A stretch of 64,000 bases of DNA from positions 132,497,990-132,561,989 of the forward strand of contig CP136067.1 in NCBI GenBank assembly GCA_032622095.1, given 5' to 3'. Of the stretch, positions 59,380 to 64,000 are shown in pieces; within the stretch, counting starts at the first letter, position 1; each line of letters begins with the position of its first letter. Under the pieces are notes generated by a model. The model was not told where the DNA came from. It did no database searches and was given only the letters and a program-made list of their open reading frames with translations. A program made the position numbers and the translations under genes. This DNA comes from Siphonodentalium dalli. Taxonomy: Eukaryota > Mollusca > Scaphopoda > Gadilida > Siphonodentaliidae.

Positions 59380-60335
59380 TAACATCTGATGGAGTCAAAA
59401 TCATTGAACCGTCACTTATGCATGCACATGTAGTCTTGATGTTGAGTCTGGGTTTCATCATTTTCATTAGTTTGCTGTTATCCACCAAAGGTTGAGGTGT
59501 TATGGAACAACTGTATGGCATCGTATACTGTTATCTTTCGAGTAAATACATTTGTATGGAGTCTCTAATTCTTTTATCAGTCACGCATCTACTCATCAAA
59601 TTGACATTAGTATAATCCTTAAATATTTGTAAATTGTAACAATTGTTACCATGAACTTGTTGATAATTTTCTTTGTCGTGTAACAACTGTTGTACCAAGT
59701 TTCAATGCCGCGTCCTCCTGGTATGTAGGGGTTACCACCAGTGCCTTTAATAGTGATGCATCATTGCCAGTTAATGTACATTAGAGTGGAACTGAATTAA
59801 CAATGTCACATTGACACAGTAAGACCAGTAAAACAGCAAAAGTAGTATTATTGTAACAGCAGGATTAACACTATCAGTACCGTATGAGTCTATGACCACA
59901 TGTACAGTAGTACAGACCGTCAGACCCCTTACTATCGCAGATCAAACTTCTCAATTTTTCTTCTGGACAGGTGCATGATCAGGCCACTGTCACTGCATCA
60001 TGCTTGTACCGGTACCACAAATTAAATTTTGCGTATTGTCGTAGCGTGAACCGAATGCTACCACGCTATTACACAGTGGCCATGTCAATCACACTTAACG
60101 AACCAATGAAATTACGTGTTTGCTATACTGCCGTATTACACAAAGAACGGTGGGCTGACCATAGCACGTCTTATATTGACCAGCGATATTAGTAGTAAGT
60201 GCAGACCACACAACTTCGGGTCTGTGATAACTTGCACATAATGTTGCTTCCGACTTATTGCTATTTCACAACGAATGACACAATAACTCACGCCTATTAT
60301 AATAGGCATGTTACTATGAACAACACGCGAAGCCT
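59380..60335. other. No recognisable feature
   Basis: Unique sequence with short motif-free frames. Confidence 0.4.
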
Positions 60336-60339
60336 TGAA

Positions 60340-60790
60340 GGTTACACTGGTGTAAATGTTTTCCATAGGCCTCAGTGCTAACGTTTTAGCGTATGCTGTT
60401 GGCTATATGAACCATGGGTCCAAATTATTTTTTAAATCTGAAAAATTTACATTTCGGGAAACTTTTTACACAAAAAAATCATATCTGTCTAGCAGGGAAT
60501 TCACCTTTAAATCTTGTGTTTTCGTAACTAGTGTCAGATCCGCATAAAAAAATACTGTCATATTTTAGACCACACCAAAAAATTCAAACTTCACTACAAA
60601 GGGTTAATTCCTGTGCCAATGGCTATCTTACCTATGGGAAATCATAGGGAAGAGGTGTGATGATTTTTTTATGCAAAAAGCACACAAGGCTATTGACCAA
60701 TCAGGGCCCAGTGTCTATTTTATTCTCTCCTATATATTCCTCCCGCATCCCCTAGAGGTCTCTCCGAACCTTATTTACACCAGTGTAACC
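60340..60790 (+). repeat. Terminal repeat 1 (451 bp)
   Basis: Begins GGTTACACTGGTGTAAAT and ends with its exact 18-bp inverse, so each repeat also looks like a MITE. Confidence 0.85.
60697..60737 (+). promoter_or_regulatory. CCAAT and TATA-like pair in the terminal repeat
   Basis: GACCAATCAGG followed about 30 bp later by CCTATATATTCC. It is present in all three repeats. A start site would fall just before the repeat's right end, giving transcripts into the interior. Function is inferred. Confidence 0.4.
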
Positions 60791-61692
60791 TAAAGTGATA
60801 GCCCGCTTTTTCGCGGAATAATTGTAACACCCTACATTTTTTCAGAATTGCCCATGAATGAAAAATATGTGTTCAAAAACAATATCACTTCTGTGGTTCT
60901 TTATTTATCACACACAATTTAACCCCACTCTCTGTAACACATTATTCATCAAAAAAGCACATTTTTCCACCACAAGTCATATTCAGGCCCCATTTTCACA
61001 CAGTTTTGGGGGTTTGGTGTTGCAAACTTGGATCAGCTATGGAAGACTGTACAGTATTCTTTCCATGAGAGAACTTCTGGTGATGTGAGGTCATTGAGTC
61101 CAGATCTGATCAGCTGAGCACCAAGCACATGACTTTATCAGCACATGGAAGACTAAAATGTGACATTTTCAGGTCTGCAAGGGTGATCCAAGATAACTGG
61201 ATGTGGGTGTATATTGAATTAGTTGAACAAAGATATGCTCTCTTTGAAATGCTGAAGCATTTTCTTAAATGTGTCCAAGTTTTAGTGCTATTAACCTTCA
61301 AATGGCCATACCCACCAGTGAAAATGAGACACTTTTATTATATATATCTGTATATCACTGGCTATAAAATCAAAAATACTTGTTAGATTAGCTTCTTATA
61401 ACAATTGGTATCTGTGTCATTGACATGCTCATGTTATGGGTAATTTGCATTATCATGTGACAATTACCACCTTGAAATTTTTTGAAAATACCTTGAAAAA
61501 TTGGCATTTTTTATGAAAAATCATACCATTTTTTTGGCCGATGTAAGTGAAAGAAGACATCAGCAGCAAGAATAGCCACACCATGCATGGGAGATTCATT
61601 GGACTGAAAGACCAGGCTGTGAAAAATGCATTAAAATACTTTAAATTGACTCCCAGGAATCAAAAATGCCAAAAAGCTCATTTTTCCCTTTA

Positions 61693-62143
61693 GGTTACAC
61701 TGGTGTAAATGTTTTCCATAGGCCTCAGTGCTAACGTTTTAGCGTATGCTGTTGGCTATATGAACCATGGGTCCAAATTATTTTTTAAATCTGAAAAATT
61801 GACATTTCGGGAAACTTTTTACACAAAAAAATCATATCTGTCTAGCAGGGAATTCACCTTTAAATCTTGTGTTTTCGTAACTAGTGTCAGATCCGCATAA
61901 AAAAATACTGTCATATTTTAGACCACACCAAAAAATTCAAACTTCACTACAAAGGGTTAATTCCTGTGCCAATGGCTATCTTACCTATGGGAAATCATAG
62001 GGAAGAGGTGTGATGATTTTTTTATGCAAAAAGCACACAAGGCTATTGACCAATCAGGGCCCAGTGTCTATTTTATTCTCTCCTATATATTCCTCCCGCA
62101 TCCGCTAGAGGTCTCTCCGAACCTTATTTACACCAGTGTAACC
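61693..62143 (+). repeat. Terminal repeat 2 (451 bp)
   Basis: Same as repeat 1 apart from a few substitutions (for example GAAAAATTGAC in place of GAAAAATTTAC). Confidence 0.85.
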
Positions 62144-63045
62144 TAAAGTGATAGCCCGCTTTTTCGCGGAATAATTGTAACACCCTACATTTTTTCAGAA
62201 TTGCCCATGAATGAAAAAAATGTGTTCAAAAACAATATCACTTCTGTGGTTCTTTATTTATCACACACAATTTAACCCCACTCTCTGTAACACATTATTC
62301 ATCAAAAAAGCACATTTTTCCACCACAAGTCATATTCAGGCCCCATTTTCACACAGTTTTGGGGGTTTGGTGTTGCAAACTTGGATCAGCTATGGAAGAC
62401 TGTACAGTATTCTTTCCATGAGAGAACTTCTGGTGATGTGAGGTCATTGAGTCCAGATCTGATCAGCTGAGCACCAAGCACATGACTTTATCAGCACATG
62501 GAAGACTAAAATGTGACATTTTCAGGTCTGCAAGGGTGATCCAAGATAACTGGATGTGGGTGTATATTGAATTAGTTGAACAAAGATATGCTCTCTTTGA
62601 AATGCTGAAGCATTTTCTTAAATGTGTCCAAGTTTTAGTGCTATTAACCTTCAAATGGCCATACCCACCAGTGAAAATGAGACACTTTTATTATATATAT
62701 CTGTATATCACTGGCTATAAAATCAAAAATACTTGTTAGATTAGCTTCTTATAACAATTGGTATGTGTGTCATTGACATGCTCATGTTATGGGTAATTTG
62801 CATTATCATGTGACAATTACCACCTTGAAATATTTTGAAAATACCTTGAAAAATTGGCATTTTTTATGAAAAATCATACCATTTTTTTGGCCGATGTAAG
62901 TGAAAGAAGACATCAGCAGCAAGAATAGCCACCCCATGCATGGGAGATTCATTGGACTGAAAGACCAGGCTGTGAAAAATGCATTAAAATACTTTAAATT
63001 GACTCCCAGGAATCAAAAATGCCAAAAAGCTCATTTTTCCCTTTA

Positions 63046-63496
63046 GGTTACACTGGTGTAAATGTTTTCCATAGGCCTCAGTGCTAACGTTTTAGCGTAT
63101 GCTGTTGGCTATATGAACCATGGGTCCAAATTATTTTTTAAATCTGAAAAATTTACATTTCGGGAAACTTTTTACACAAAAAAATCATATCTGTCTAGCA
63201 GGGAATTCACCTTTAAATCTTGTGTGTTCGTAACTAGTGTCAGATCCGCATAAAAAAATACTGTCATATTTTAGACCACACCAAAAAATTCAAACTTCAC
63301 TACAAAGGGTTAATTCCTGTGCCAATGGCTATCTTACCTATGGGAAATCATAGGGAAGAGGTGTGATGATTTTTTTATGCAAAAAGCACACAAGGCTATT
63401 GACCAATCAGGGCCCAGTGTCTATTTTATTCTCTCCTATATATTCCTCCCGCATCCGCTAGAGGTCTCTCCGAACCTTATTTACACCAGTGTAACC
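63046..63496 (+). repeat. Terminal repeat 3 (451 bp)
   Basis: Ends at 63496 and is followed directly by TGAA, the match to the left flank. Confidence 0.85.
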
Positions 63497-63500
63497 TGAA

Positions 63501-64000
63501 GGCCATCGCTCAATTCAGCTGTCTTGAGACAGTCTGTATCTACCATGCACACATACCTATATGTGTTGATCCCTCAGTTACTTTGAGGAATCTTAATTCC
63601 GCTCTCTCCTGATGAGACCTTGCGGGTTCACCAATTTCTAAATTTGTTGACAAAATAGGTCGAAACACTAAAAGGCAGTGTAGAGTGCTACATAGAATGC
63701 CCCGTCCATAGATCGGATGGGATGTTGGTATTTATCCAATTTTATATAAAAAAAAGAAATAATTACAATGTACATGTAATGATGTATTACTTTTCAATTC
63801 AATCCCAATGCACTATGTCCACTGTCATTGGTTTTCATGTGATACAAATATTGCAGGTCATACCAGCGATGTATATCTCATTTACGTCCATGGTCATACA
63901 GATGTGTCAGCGGGAATATTCTGGTTATGGGCAGATGGCCGTTCAATACTATAGTTGATCCGTTTCGTTATCGTAGCTTAATTCTTACTGTTCCGGGAAT
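63501..64000. other. No recognisable feature
   Basis: Unique DNA to the window edge; a 78-codon plus frame at 63,722 has no motif. Confidence 0.4.

Larger units (their letters stand above)
60340..63496 (+). mobile_element. Composite: three 451-bp terminal repeats, two 902-bp interiors
   Basis: A 1353-bp period repeats 2.33 times: repeat (60340-60790), interior (60791-61692), repeat (61693-62143), interior (62144-63045), repeat (63046-63496). TGAA flanks only the outer ends (60336-60339, 63497-63500); inner junctions have TAAA/TTTA. Copies differ at roughly ten positions in all. The layout is what unequal exchange between terminal direct repeats of an inserted element would give. Ends are GG...CC, not TG...CA, and no tRNA primer site, purine tract or protein motif is visible, so the class is unknown. 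Strand is arbitrary, following the promoter-like signal. Confidence 0.75.

Noticed and set aside
61129-62739. Identical 85-codon frames in both interiors (61129-61386, 62482-62739)
   Set aside because: Identity follows from the recent duplication; no motif supports coding.
60340-63496. Hammerhead ribozyme (retrozyme) explanation for the composite element
   Set aside because: The 4-bp flank and terminal repeats fit a retrozyme, but I found no CTGATGA...GAAA core on either strand of the 451-bp repeat.

Overview
This window looks like repeat-rich intergenic DNA from an animal, most likely a marine invertebrate and possibly a lophotrochozoan such as a mollusc or brachiopod. The reasons are low GC, abundant TACATGTACATG-type runs, CR1/L2/Jockey-type LINE fragments, and PIF/Harbinger, hAT, TTAA- and TA-flanked elements plus a Helitron. 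A dispersed repeat near 52.5 kb also resembles, from memory only, one common in mollusc genomes. I recognised no host protein-coding exon, rRNA, tRNA, CRISPR array or bacterial operon. The only long intact reading frame is a LINE ORF1-type protein at 7657-8730 on the minus strand; the remaining recognisable coding sequence is transposon debris.

Layout. 0-1 kb: a minus-strand LINE cut by the window edge, with an endonuclease domain and an upstream 2A-like motif. 2.2-7.65 kb: an AT-rich higher-order satellite that runs up to the stop codon of the ORF1 gene. 11.7-13.5 kb: small TIR elements and a GTGAGT microsatellite. 14.4-17.2 kb: a non-autonomous Helitron carrying a degenerate tandem array. 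17.6-24.3 kb: TTAA-flanked elements nested inside one another around a non-coding LTR retrotransposon. 26.5-37.7 kb: three abutting copies of one GGGCCCTGTTTCATGAA-ended family, two of them tail to tail so that they form a large palindrome, with further insertions. 39.2-46.8 kb: a TA-flanked element holding a decayed LINE (with a Harbinger-like insert in its reverse transcriptase), a TA-flanked MITE (with a hAT MITE inside) and a foldback element. 47.8-54.6 kb: several tandem arrays, including a minisatellite that switches orientation at its centre. 55-59.4 kb: Harbinger-type MITEs and a triple nest at TTAA. 60.3-63.5 kb: a 1353-bp tandem unit made of three 451-bp terminal-repeat copies and two 902-bp interiors, flanked by a 4-bp direct repeat.

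How it fits together. There is no pathway here. The window is a record of successive insertions, and several insertions can be dated relative to one another because the uninserted site survives in a paired repeat, a tandem duplicate or an interrupted reading frame. The least conventional structures are the 60.3-63.5 kb terminal-direct-repeat composite, the ORF1-only unit joined to a satellite that shares its 3' flank, the inverted minisatellite at 50.2-51.0 kb, and a 12-base motif (TAAAGAGCGTTT) recurring in two otherwise different element families. All family names are from motif reading by eye; no database search was run.
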